From contig JAPDRO010000027.1 of assembly GCA_030247885.1 (NCBI GenBank), forward strand, positions 62,001 through 126,000: 64,000 nt of DNA, written 5' to 3'. Below the pieces are notes generated by a model. It saw only the letters and a program-made list of their open reading frames with translations. It searched no databases and was not told the origin of the DNA. This DNA comes from Taxawa tesnikishii (nom. ined.) (lineage: Eukaryota > Ascomycota > Dothideomycetes > Dothideales). A program made the translations under genes and the position numbers. Positions 36,501 to 47,002 of this stretch are shown here, piece after piece (position 1 is the stretch's first letter; each line of letters opens with the position of its first letter).

Positions 36501-37583
36501 TTACAGCTTCTTGGCCGCGACCCTCTTGCGGGCAGCAATAGTCATGTCGTACAACACGTCTTTGAACGCGAACAGGAACGCGGCAGTGAGAACGCTCTGG
36601 GTGACCTTTGGTCCAATACCTAGCGCGAAAGACGATCAGCAAAGGCATCCTCCCTTTCTTCCCTGAAAAGCAAAGCTATACTCACCTCCATAAAGTCCGC
36701 TCCATCCCTCCTCCCTCCTGATCCTGTTGAAGCTGCTGATCATGCCCTCCTTGGACCCGGCGCCACTGGCGACATGTGCACGGCTCTTGACGGTGATGTA
36801 TGGATAGGTGATGCTGGTTGCCAACAGCTTGCCAAGCGCGCCGAGGTAGAAACTGTCCTTGGGCGTGACCCTACCCTTCCTCCTCTCCAGAACGTTCTTC
36901 AACTGCTCGAAAATGGTGTACTGCAAGATGGGGTTGATGACCAGCACCAACGCGGGCAGCACACCCGCGAACAAGCGTCCCACACCCTCATCCCTGATGA
37001 TGGCCAGGAGGGTACCGATGGTGCTGGAGCTCTTCTTTCGCTGCGCCTTCTCGCTCTCAGAAGTCGGCAACACACCCTCATCGCTCTCGTTCTTGCGCGC
37101 GGTCATGCGTGTGTTGACGACCCAGATCGGGTTCGTGATCAACACGGTCGCGCTGCCCGCGATGGCACCGGCCGCCATGCTCTCTGCCGTGGTCAGCTTC
37201 CCGCCCAGTCTTCCGGCCTTCAGGGCGGCAGCCAGGAACCACGCGCGGGTCCATTCGTACCAGTAGTAGTATACGAAGTTGGTGACGGAGATGCCGAACA
37301 GAGCGGACTCGAGGCCGGCGTAGAGGCCGCGAATGCCCTCGCGTGCGATGATGCGCTGGGCGGCTTGGAGGGTGGAGGTGGAGGCTTTGCGTGATTCGAC
37401 TTGGGCGCGCGTGGAGAGGGTTATGAGAGGATAGGTGAGCGCCATGGAGAGCAGGCCTCCACCTGCACCGGCGAGGGCGTGAGCGACATTGTCTGATTGC
37501 TGAGCGGTGGTGGTAGAGGGGACGGAGGCGGTGGAGTTGACGAGCTCTTCCTTTGTTGTTGTGGTGGTGGAAGAGGTAGACAT
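36501..37583 (-). CDS. Peroxisomal adenine-nucleotide carrier (ANT1/PMP47 type)
   Basis: Exons 37583-36686 and 36619-36501 give 338 residues. It is a mitochondrial-carrier-family protein with three tandem repeats, each opening with a Px[ILV]-type signature: TYPLITLSTRAQVES, TNPIWVVNTRMTARK and TYPYITVKSRAHVAS. The combination LTYPLITLSTRAQ plus NPIWVVNTRMT is typical of PMP47/Ant1/PMP34 carriers, which bring ATP into peroxisomes for acyl-CoA activation. The closest relatives by memory are peroxisomal, not mitochondrial. The Thr/Ser-rich N-terminal 30 residues are probably disordered. Reading frame intact. The C-terminus is basic (AARKRVAAKKL). A role in fatty-acid beta-oxidation is inferred from the family. 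Confidence 0.85.
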
Positions 37584-37724
37584 GGTGCGAATCTGGGTTC
37601 TTCGTGAGGTGGAGGTGGAGGTGGAGGTGGAAGTGGAGATGATTGCGAAGCGGTTGAGTCTAGAGATTGCAATGAAGCTAGCTGCAGTTCTTTTCGGTGA
37701 TGATGGTCAAGTGTAGGGGTAGGC

Positions 37725-37725
37725 A

Positions 37726-37756
<31 letters not shown>
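37725..37756. repeat. (GGTCAA)n hexamer repeat
   Basis: Five to six perfect hexamer copies upstream of the carrier gene. On the carrier sense strand it reads TTGACC. Confidence 0.9.
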
Positions 37757-38284
37757 AGATGAAGGGAGAAGAAAGAGGAGTTGGGAGGTACGCGGTGAGG
37801 ATTCAAGGCTTGTTATTCGTTTCACGCTCTCCATCCCTCGCTCCCTCTCCTCGTTTCCGTCATACCGAGGCTTCACAAGCTGGCAGCTCGGCTTGCGGAG
37901 AAAGAAAGGAGGAAAGAGCAAATGGTGGGGTTACGGAAGGAGCCGGGAGCCGGGAGCCGGAATCTCCTTTTCTTGTCGCCCCAAGCTTTTCGAGTGCAAA
38001 CGCAGACGCAAACGCGCGCCATGGAGCATGGAGCGTGGAGCGTGGAGCATGGAGACGGTTAATTAACACGCTTTACACACAAAGTAACAGCAAATTCACG
38101 CCGCTGGACACGCCCTTAACTCTGATCGAGAATATCTTGTTCACTTTCACACGACGCTCTTCCATCTCTTGCTCGATGCGGCAACACGTCGCCGGTCGCC
38201 TCTGCTGACACCTGGGCTGGTCCTAGCTTGTCGCACTGTCGCGAATGCTCTACTGTCCCCTCCCCTACCCTACAGCTCGTCCTT

Positions 38285-38330
38285 TCACCTTTCGCCCTTC
38301 ACCCTTCACCCTTCACCCTCCACCCTTCAC
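38285..38330. repeat. (TTCACCC)n heptamer repeat
   Basis: About six copies of a heptamer with one variant, in the likely leader of the ARS-binding gene. Confidence 0.85.
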
Positions 38331-38472
38331 CGGCCCCTTGTGCATACGCGACCTGCCATATGTACATAGCTTCCAACCACTGTCCATAGCCGCATTACCC
38401 GTCTACCACCTTCTGTACAAGCATTCTTCCCCGTCGTTTTTGCCACACATTGCCCCAGACAGACGGCAGCAG

Positions 38473-41059
38473 ATGGAGGGCGCGGGCGGCTCTCCCAGCG
38501 CGTCCAACGCGCAATCCACCCTTCACCCAACTCCTTTTTGCACGAGCACCATCCGGGCACGCCAGCTCAACCCCAGGAACCCTTCACACACCGGCGCAGT
38601 GCATCCAGTGCCTCGCGTAGGCACATGTCGCAGAGCCCCATGCCGCCGCCTGCCACTACAGCGGGCCCGTCGGCGTCGCCCCGATGCTCTAGTCCGCTCC
38701 TTGCACAGTCAGCACAACCATCCGCTTCTGCTGCACCCGAGCCGCGCCGGGAACTTCCTTCAAAGGACGTTACCGACGACAATATCGACGACATATATGC
38801 CCATTTCATCCTCTACTGCAATCCTCACTTTCCCTCCAATGTGGACACTACCGAGCTGAAGCGCATCTTCAGAAAACCGCCCACGAGTGATGGCAAAGAC
38901 TTCAAAATCTTCACTTTGTGGCAGCTGATCCAGAAGTTTGACAGTAAAGAGATCAAGACATGGACCCAGCTCGCCCTCGATTTAGGCGTCGAGCCTGCAT
39001 CTGCTGAAAAGGGTGGGAGCGTGCAGAAGGTGCAGCAGTATTCCGTTCGGCTCAAGGTAGCGCCCTCCATATCTTCAGTCTGGTCGTGTCACTGAACTGT
39101 ACTTAGCGATGGATGCGTGCCATGCATGTCGATGCCTTCTTCGAGTATCTGTTAGGCAAGAAACACACATACTTCACTGACCTGCCACCACCCAACGACC
39201 CACATCCGGAACAGGGAAGGGATGGAGTTCAGGCAGAGGAGGACTTGGCTATCCGCGCCCTCGACCCTTCATTTAGGCCTAAGAGAGGTCGAAAGAGAAA
39301 CGAATCGCCAGACCCAAACCCGCCACCTCCCAAGAGACCGCTCCTCACCACTGCATTCACGTACGAAGGACAGACGCTATACGCTCAACCTCAGTCTGCG
39401 TATCCGTCTAGCGCGATACCACTGAGTGCTCGGCCGGACTCTTTCGTGGCCGATCCTTGGGCGGCTGCATCTGCCGTCACGCCAGATAGTCTGGCAGCAA
39501 GAAACCTCACACCGCATTCTGCCGTCGCTACAGCCGCACCTCAGCACCTACGTTGGCAGCTGCACGCCAGCACACCACTCACACCGCACCCGCTCTCCGC
39601 ACTCACTCCATCCTACGCACATCCAGATTCGGCATTCGACGAGCCCAGATCAGCAATCACGCCGTCCTCACGCTCCCGTTCAAAGCGCAAACACGGTCCA
39701 GCCGTGTCGTCCGCATGGCCCAGCAGCAACAACGCAAGTGCGAAAGTACGCGGCCGACCACCAGGAAACCGCTCTGTACAAGACGGGCCATTTTCCACCT
39801 TCCCTGCCGACCCGAACGCAGAGAGGACACCATCGAGCCAACGCAGCACGCCATCCGTCTCCCTCGTTCCAGCACCGGAGACGAGAGCACCTCTGCTCCA
39901 TCCCGATACCTACGCCGCCCCCGTGCCCACACACGCACCCACACCTCCAGCTTCAGCAACTCATGCGGGTGTCGCACAGCCAGCGCAGGGGAAACAACGC
40001 CTGCAGCTGCAAGTTCCGGAACACGTTGGTGGACCCGTGCACCTCGTTACGCATCAGACCACACCCACACTGCTTGTCAACGGTCAATCCAACAACCTGA
40101 CCACCAGCAGCAACGACTCAGCCACCTCATCCGCGGGCCCATCGTCTCAAGCGCTTCCTCACTCTACCCAAAAGGTCCACCGGCTCATCGCCCGCAGCTT
40201 GCTGCTCCAACTCCACCTGTACCAGCGCCACAGTCTCGTCCTCACAATCCCTGGCCCGAACAACAACCCCGCCTGTTCCGCCACCCAAGCCCGGACGCCC
40301 CCGACTTTGCCTTTGAAGCTCTACGGCGCGCTCTAGCGGCCGACCTCCTGCGTGGCGAGCTCAGCGATCCAGATGGCGTGCTCACGGTCTCCGACGGCAG
40401 CGGTGGCGTGCTGACGCGGCCTAGACTGACGGGTGACGAGGCGAGAAGGCTTGCTGGGGCCATGGTGGTGAGATTGGGTGTCCCGACTCAGGATACGGAG
40501 AGTAAGAAGGACGATGCGCAGAGGATTGCGGCGGCGAGCTGGTTGGGGGTCAGTGAGCAGTTGGGCTTCTCTGCGGGCAGTAGGATGGGACTGGGAGCCA
40601 TGGTGGTAAGTGTCAGGAGGATGGAAAAGGGCGATCGTTCCGATACGGATGACGACGACGAAGAAGAAGAAGAAGAAGGAGGAGGAGGAGGAGGAGGAGG
40701 AGGAGGAGGAGGAGGAGGAGGAGGAGGGGAGGGGAGAGGACGAAAATGTCGAGACTGGTGCGGGCGTGGAAGAGCACCGAGAGGAGGAAAAATTGGTCTT
40801 CGATGTCGGTTGGAAGATCCGCTTCGGACCTATCGAGGCACAGATGGAGGTCAAAGATCTTGTCATGCCTGCGAAGGCGGAGACCCTGAGATTCCCGGCG
40901 GAAGAAGACGTGGGTAGGATCATCGCGAGTACGAGGGCGGCCGTTGGGGGTGAGGAGGTCGATTGGAAGGCCAAGTTTGGCATGCTAGCAATGGCGAGCT
41001 TGATGATGAGGGGTCAGTTGGAGAGGGTGCAAGAGAGGGTTATTGATGCGTTACTTTGA
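38473..41059 (+). CDS. abp2: ARS-binding protein 2 (Abp2 family)
   Basis: Exons 38473-39056 and 39107-41059 give about 846 residues. The ARS_binding_2 domain runs across the intron from DDIYAHFILYCNPHFP through ELKRIFRKPP, FTLWQLIQKFDSKEIKTW, VQKVQQYSVRLKRWMRAMH and FFEYLLGKKHTYFT. In S. pombe Abp2 binds AT-rich replication origins. A long Pro/Ser/Thr-rich linker follows, with an AT-hook-like VRGRPPGNR. An acidic poly-Glu tract (from about 40660) precedes a C-terminal domain (VFDVGWKIRFGPIEAQMEVK...). The start at 38473 opens the frame that continues after repair. Frame losses occur at 38535-38539 (T run), 40170-40173 (A run) and within the GAA/GGA tract 40660-40735, where two bases are missing or the repeat length is wrong. 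Convergent with lamA, 174 bases apart. Confidence 0.87.
40660..40735 (+). repeat. GAA/GGA triplet tract coding poly-Glu
   Basis: A purine tract that changes from GAA to GGA units. In one frame it gives Glu then Gly; in the frame of the C-terminal domain it gives poly-Glu. The frame needed before the tract and the one needed after it differ. Confidence 0.85.
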
Positions 41060-41233
41060 GGGGGTTCCCTGCACAAGCGCGGATGAGCCTGGGTTGCGTA
41101 ACACAACTGGCCGCCGAGCAAATCGTGCCCGTCTTCACGTTCCGACTGCGTGAAACCTTCCTCAAGAGCACTAACGGGAGTCAAGGGCGACGTCAAGAGA
41201 GATGTCGTAGATTCCATTCGGTACGCGACCCGC

Positions 41234-44200
41234 TCACAAGCTCTTCAGCAGCGCAATTCGGCCACCGGCCTTGACCATTTCTCCCGGCTGCACCAACAGC
41301 TTCTCGACCTTGGCCTTCCTCTGGTCTTCAGGAGTCTTGACCGCGATCTCAAGCTTCATGGCCTCGAGGATCGCAATGGTCTGGTCCGGTCCTACTTCCT
41401 TGCCCTCCTCGACCTCGACCTTCCACACGTTCGCATCGACGGGAGCTTCTATGCTCGAGATAGCCGGATCTGGAACCAGGGTCAGCCAACGGCTTTGGAA
41501 TGGTGTCGCACATACCGTTAAGCAAATCTTCAACCGTCGATTCATCGACCTTGTTCTTACTCTTCTCCTCCCTCCACCTGGCCAAACTCTCATTCTCCGC
41601 CTTCGTCATCTCCTCTTGCGCCTTCGCCTGCCTTTCCCTAATACTCTTGACCTCCTCACTCGTCTCCCCAGCAGCCTGTTATGCTCCGACATATCGAACT
41701 CCGCCTCTTCGAACTCGAATTCATACCTTCCACTCCTGAACAGCGCCAGCAACCTATCCAATTCCTCCTCACTCACCTCCTTATACGTCAGTAAATCGAA
41801 GTCTTGGAACAGCCACGGCCTGCTGGCCTTGAAATCATTCTTCCACCCAAGCATATCGAAGCAAGGGACGGTGCGACCGGTCATCTGGTACCCGCCCGGC
41901 GAGTCCACGGGGTAGATGGACATGCAGCTGCCGCCCCAAGAAACCGAGCCCTCGGGTGTGAAAACACGAGAAGGGTTCTGTTTCGGACATGACATACGTT
42001 GGCGCGGATCGACGGGTAGGGATACCGTGTTGCCGCAGAAGAAGCCGACCACAACGGCCATGAAAGTACCGTTGAGGTAGATCTCTTTCAGTTGCTCGGG
42101 CGTGAAGGCGTTGTTACGCGCCACGAAGGAGAGGTTGTCGGGAAGATAGGGCGCGTGCGGGCGTTGCGTTTCCATGTAGCGCTTGGTGGCCGCCTCCTGT
42201 TCTCTACTCTTGAAGGAGATGGGGAGGCGGAAGCGTCGACATGGCACTTTGGTGTTGCTTAGATCGCCTAGTTGTGCTTCGAGGTGTTGCAAGTGCGCAA
42301 CGAGCTTCTCGCGCGAGAGGTAGGCACCGTTGTAGAAGAGTGTGATGGACGTGCAGCACCCGACCGTGTTGATTAGATCGGCCTTGAGGAAGTCAGGTGC
42401 ATCGGGCGCGTGCAGAGCTTTCTCGAGCGCGGTGACCCGGCACCGGTGGTTCAGATCGAACTGTTCGTTGCCGTACTCGACAATCAGGTGGTCGTCGCCG
42501 CCTTGTCGGTACCGCACTTGAGGCTGATTGCCCTGCGCGGCTTGCTCCCAGACGACGGCCTTGCCGAAGTCGCCGGAGGGCTTGTAGTGCGCTTCCAGAG
42601 GCTCGATGTCGTTGAAGTCTCCATCGGTCTGGCATGCCTTGCCAACCGCATCCAGGAACGCGTCGACTTGTTTTCGTAGCAGTAGCGCTTCCTCCAGCGA
42701 CACACGCTTGTATTGCATCGTGTCCCCCGCCTTTATCTGGCCCATCTTCCACCACTCGGCTCGCACGATCGTCGTGCTCGAAACGAAACCGCCAAAGTTT
42801 GGGCAGTCAAGCGGGAAGATACAAGGGTCGTCGCCTGTCCAGTTGAGCGCGCCGAGCGGGTAACCGTATTCCACAAGGTTACTTGGATGCGCGCCACCCT
42901 CGCCGCCGTCCTTGCGAGCCCACTTTGGCACGGGTCCCACCAACCGTATGCCGCTGCGGCTTGCATTGTGCGAAATCTTCCACTCGGTACTGTATATCAT
43001 CTCGATATCCTCTGGAAGAAGGTAACCCTCGTCATGGGGACCTACCATGGCCATGATCTCCCATTTATTTGCGTATACAGGTCTCAGGTTTTCTGGCAAG
43101 CTCAAAGGCTTCGACAGAGCTTCCGGAATGTCATGTGTGATGGCAAGAAGATCGCCCGGCGCAAGTTGACGGCCTTGGTAGCCACCGATGCTGACGAGCG
43201 GCGAGGTACTCTTTGAGCCGAAATAATCCGCCACCGCTGGCAGACCGCCGTAGATTGCAAGATATGACCTGCAGCCTCCTCCCGTGGTCTTTCCTATCTT
43301 GAGCCTTTGCCCTGCCTTGATCGAGCAGCGAGTCCACATCGGAAATGCTTCTCCATCCAATGTGGCCTCCATCGAAGCTCCGGTAAGAGCAACCACGGCG
43401 GGTCCGACGAAGCGCAGTTCGGGACCGCTGAGCGTGATTTCCAGCCCTTCTTTGTTCCGGTGGTTTCCTACAAGCATGTTTGCGATCTGGAAAGCTACAG
43501 GATCCATAGGCCCGGCGTGTGGGATGCCTTTACCCACGGCTGGTCTGCCAGGTAAGTCTTGCACGAGGGTGTAAGCTCCCGCACTTACGACGTCGATGGC
43601 AGAAGGAGAGAAGCGGAATGCTTGCAGGAAGCTTGTCAATGTGTGCCCGGACACGAACGTGTCGTCGGCGATGACTGCGGACAAAAACTCGAGGTTCGTC
43701 GGCGGTCCGCAGATCTGCGATTGTGAGAGAAGCGATCGCATGCCTTCGATTGCCTTCTCACGGGTATCGGCGTGGTACATTGCTTTAGCAATCAAAGGAT
43801 CTAATTTTGTTAGCCGAGAAGTTGTGATTGACTTTCATTATGAGATCCGTACCGTAGTTAGGTGTGATTGTAGAACCTGTGAAAACCCACGTATCTATTC
43901 TGCTCCCGGGCAACTCAGCCCATGCCACTTTCTGCAGCAGTCCAGGCGAAGGCGCGTAATCCCGCAACGGGTTCTCTGCATATATTCTCGCCTCGATCGC
44001 GGATCCCTTAGGCTTCGAGGGCTGCAGTGCTTTGAGATGATCGCGATCCAGACCCCCGTGTCCCGCCAACTGAAGATCGGCCTGCTTCAGCATCAACTCG
44101 ACCAGATCGATATCGTAGCACAACTCGGTGATGCCGTGTTCGACCTGCAAGCGCGTGTTCATTTCGAGGAAGAAGAAGTCGCCGGTCTTGTCGTCGACCA

Positions 44201-45149
44201 GGTACTCGACAGTGCCAGCAGAGCCGTACTTGATCGACTCGGCCAAGCTGACGGCCGCTTTGCCCAGTTTCTCGCGCAGTCCCGGGTGCTTCTCAACGAA
44301 CGGACTCGGACATTCTTCGATGACTTTCTGGTGGCGGCGCTGGATAGAGCATTCCCTCTCACCGAAGTGAATGGCGTCTCCCTTGCCGTTACCGAACACC
44401 TGTACTTCGACGTGATGGCTGGCAGGGTAGTACCTCTCGATGAACAAACCCGGGTTTTTGAACAGCGTCTGTCCTCTTGAGCGCACCGTGTTGAAGCCTC
44501 GCTTGACCTCATCCGGCGTGTTGCAGGTAACCAAGCCCATGCCGCCGCCGCCACCGGTGGCCTTGAGCATGACGGGGTAGCCCAGTCCGTCGGCGGCTTT
44601 GACGGCTTCTTCTTCGCTCTCTACAAGACCTTTGGTACCCGGCACAATGGGTACGCCTGCCTTCTCTGCCAGGTCTCGCGCGACATGCTTGACGCCGAAG
44701 GCCTCTATTGCCTCGGGAGAAGGGCCAACCCAGGCAATGCCAGCGTCGCTCACGAGCCTTGCGAAGTCGGCATTCTCAGACAAGAAGCCGTAGCCTGGAA
44801 CGATGGCGTCGGCACGCTTCTCTTTGCGATGTTGACAATGTTCTCGCCGTCGGTGTAGACGGTTGAGTTATTGCCGGACAGCAGGACCGCCTCGTCGGCG
44901 GCGGAAACGTGTCGAGACGCAGCATCGGCAGCAGAGTAGACGGAAATGGTCTTTATGCCCAGTTGTTTCGCGGTCCGGATGGTTCGCACCTGCAAGGGAC
45001 TGTAGTGTCAGCGCGGGGGCGTGGGGGTCTGTCTGTTTGATCGGAGAAACGTGGAGCCGAGCCAATGGTTAGTTAGCGGGGCGGGGGCAGACCAGGCGTA
45101 CCGCGATCTCTCCTCGATTTGCGATCAAGATGGTCTTCAGCTTCTCCAT
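41234..45149 (-). CDS. lamA: LamA: biotin carboxylase / PxpC-PxpB / biotin-carrier fusion (lactam utilisation, urea-carboxylase-like)
   Basis: Exons 45149-45102, 44989-43853, 43800-41516 and 41469-41234 give about 1235 residues. Domain order: biotin carboxylase (ILIANRGEIA at 7-16, ATP-grasp loop GGGGGMGL, to about 450); AHS2/KipA/PxpC domain (AGAYTLVQDLPGR...HAGPMDPVAFQIAN, about 490-800); AHS1/KipI/PxpB domain (VRYRQGGDDHLIVEYG, about 800-1080); linker; biotinyl domain with AILEAMKLEI carrying the modified Lys. This is the urea carboxylase layout without the allophanate-hydrolase amidase of yeast Dur1,2. The divergent partner is a LamB/YcsF protein, as at the A. nidulans lam locus needed for 2-pyrrolidinone use. 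One missing base each at 44823-44825 (restores NIAKEKRADAIVPGYGFLSEN) and 41666-41669 (restores the linker). The exact reaction is not proven by sequence. Confidence 0.9.
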
Positions 45150-45646
45150 CTTCGCTCTTCCCTACTCTGAGTTCTGTACGGCAGAAGGATGTGACACAGG
45201 ATCAGGCACGCGCAGGAGATTTAAAGACGACTGGGCCGAGTGCTCTTAGCGAGTAGGAGCGATCGATCGGCGCCGCCATGGCCGCACCTGCATCTTCGGC
45301 GAACTGATAACCTCCACCTTTGATGGGGTAATGAGGGGCAGCAGCTCAGAGCTCCATCTCCATCCATATCACGCTATCAAGTCCGTCGATAGGCGCGACG
45401 ACAAGACGGCAACAACGACACGACGCCGAAACCGGTAGGTCCAACCGCCTCAGTTCCCAATCTGTTGCGTAAGATATATTCACCTCCACGTCCTCTTCGC
45501 GCTACTCCACTCCTCCGGCACATCGTTGCTCGCTCTTCTGCCTCTGCTCTACCTCTGTTTCAAAGACCAAAAGAAGAAAGAAAAGAAAGAAAGAAACAAC
45601 ACCTCTTCCGTCCATCCGAAATCGTCATTCTCAATCCCACATAACC
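45150..45646. promoter_or_regulatory. Divergent lamA/lamB promoter
   Basis: About 500 bases shared by both genes. GATA-type sites fit nitrogen control: TGATAA at 45305-45310, CTATC at 45374-45378 and GATAG at 45388-45392. A CCAAT box lies at 45457-45461. In A. nidulans the lam locus is controlled by AmdR together with nitrogen-metabolite control. I did not identify an AmdR site here. Confidence 0.55.
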
Positions 45647-46477
45647 ATGCCCGCCCTCAAGCATCCGGTGAAGATGAACGTCGACCTCGGCGAAGGCTAC
45701 GGAAACTTCAAATGTGGCCCCGACGACGAGTTGATCCCGCTCATCGACCACGCCAACGTTGCCTGCGGTTTCCACGCCGGCGATCCTCTGATCATGTCCG
45801 AGACGGTCAAAGCTTGCAAAGCCCACAACATCAGAGTCGGCGCACACCCGGGCCTGCCAGACATCCAAGGCTTCGGCCGGCGGGAGATGAAGCTAAGTTC
45901 CGAGGAGCTCACCGCGCTCGTTCGCTACCAAGTCGGCGCGCTCAAGGCGTTTCTGGATGCTGAGGGCGTGCCGCTGCACCACGTCAAGCCGCACGGCGTG
46001 CTGTACGGCATGATGTACCGCGATGTCGAAGTGTGCCGGGCAGTGTACGCAGGTGTGCCGCCTGGAACGCCGGTTTTCGGGCTCGCGGGCACCTACCACG
46101 AGCAAGTGGCCAAGGAGCTGGGTTTGCCTTTCGTGGCCGAACTGTACGGGGACGTCAAGTACAACAAGGATAAGACGCTCGTTATCGATCGGAAAAAGAA
46201 GTGAGTTGCCCGTTGTCCCCTCCCGTCCTTTCTCGCTCTCTCGATGGCATACTGATCTTCCCGCTCTAGGCCATGGACGCCCGAGGAGACGCAGAAGCAC
46301 ATCCGCTCTCAAGTCGAGAATTCATCCGTGACAGCCGTGACTGGAGAAGAGATTGAACTGCCCATCGGTGACCACGAGGTCTCGCTGTGCTGTCACTCGG
46401 ACTCGCCGGGCGCGGTTGAAATTGTGAAGGCAGCGAGGCAGATCATAGACGAGTTCAACAAGAAGCATTTTTCTTAG
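45647..46477 (+). CDS. lamB: LamB: LamB/YcsF (PxpA) family protein
   Basis: Exons 45647-46200 and 46270-46477 give 253 residues, the usual length of the family. It opens with the signature MNVDLGEGYGNFKCGPDDEL, then HANVACGFHAGDP, VGAHPGLPDIQGFGRR, HHVKPHGVLYGMM and near the C-terminus SLCCHSDSPGAVEI. These match PxpA (YbgL/YcsF), the subunit that with PxpB and PxpC makes the bacterial ATP-dependent 5-oxoprolinase. PxpB and PxpC homologues are fused inside the divergent lamA product. The His- and Asp-rich motifs suggest a metal-dependent hydrolase-like fold; the catalytic residues are not settled by what I can see. Reading frame intact. The likely substrate is a lactam such as 2-pyrrolidinone or 5-oxoproline. 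Confidence 0.93.
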
Positions 46478-47002
46478 ACAGGAAGACGTACTAAAGAACA
46501 TTCATTTGGATCGAGATATGATACCAACCCCATTAGCACGTGGAATTGGAATTGAACAGTTGCCGGTACTTCACTCGAGCTCCACTCAAGCCTTGCTTTC
46601 AAAGCCTCGTTTCAGCACATGTTCGGCTTCACCCGGACCACCTGGACCATCTGGACCATCTGGACCGACTGGACCTTGCCCAAACTTCACGTGAAAGGCT
46701 TGGCATTCTAGTCGTTTTTGTCAGTTCCTCTCATCACTGCATTCCGCAGCCGTCTAGACATCAACGCCGCTCCTGCCGCGGCATGCTTTCCGCATCATTC
46801 ATCTTGTTGCCTTGACCGTACCTGGACTCCTCGTCCGCCAACATAACGTCCTCATCGGTTTCCGCCCTTCGCGACCACGTACACAGCAGCCAGCGTCCAC
46901 CAGGCTCATGATGGCCACGTCCCCCAAAATCGATCTGTTGCACTAAATGGGGATTAGCTCCACGCAAACAAAGCCCTCGCCAGAAGTCTTGTCAATTCGT
47001 GC
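46478..47002. other. Intergenic between convergent genes
   Basis: About 525 bases between lamB and the cyclin gene. Contains four degenerate copies of the 9-mer TGGACCATC at about 46642-46677. Nothing else recognised. Confidence 0.5.
46642..46677. repeat. TGGACCATC minisatellite
   Basis: Four degenerate nine-base units. In one spurious frame it would read as collagen-like Gly-Pro repeats, but I do not think it is coding. Confidence 0.75.

Larger units (their letters stand above)
37584..38472. promoter_or_regulatory. Divergent intergenic region, carrier / ARS-binding gene
   Basis: About 890 bases between divergent start codons. It holds four short tandem arrays: GGTGGA near 37607-37636, GGTCAA at about 37725-37756, GGAGC[AG]T near 38023-38052 and TTCACCC near 38285-38330. 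Confidence 0.6.

Noticed and set aside
36774-37394. Plus-strand frame of 206 codons opposite the peroxisomal carrier
   Set aside because: Complementary shadow of a conserved carrier gene; no independent support.
41234-45149. Calling lamA a full urea amidolyase (DUR1,2)
   Set aside because: The N-terminal allophanate-hydrolase amidase domain is absent; the protein begins at the biotin carboxylase, and the partner gene is LamB/YcsF.
46642-46677. Collagen-like Gly-Pro coding repeat
   Set aside because: It is a short non-coding minisatellite in a convergent intergenic region with no extended open frame of that composition.
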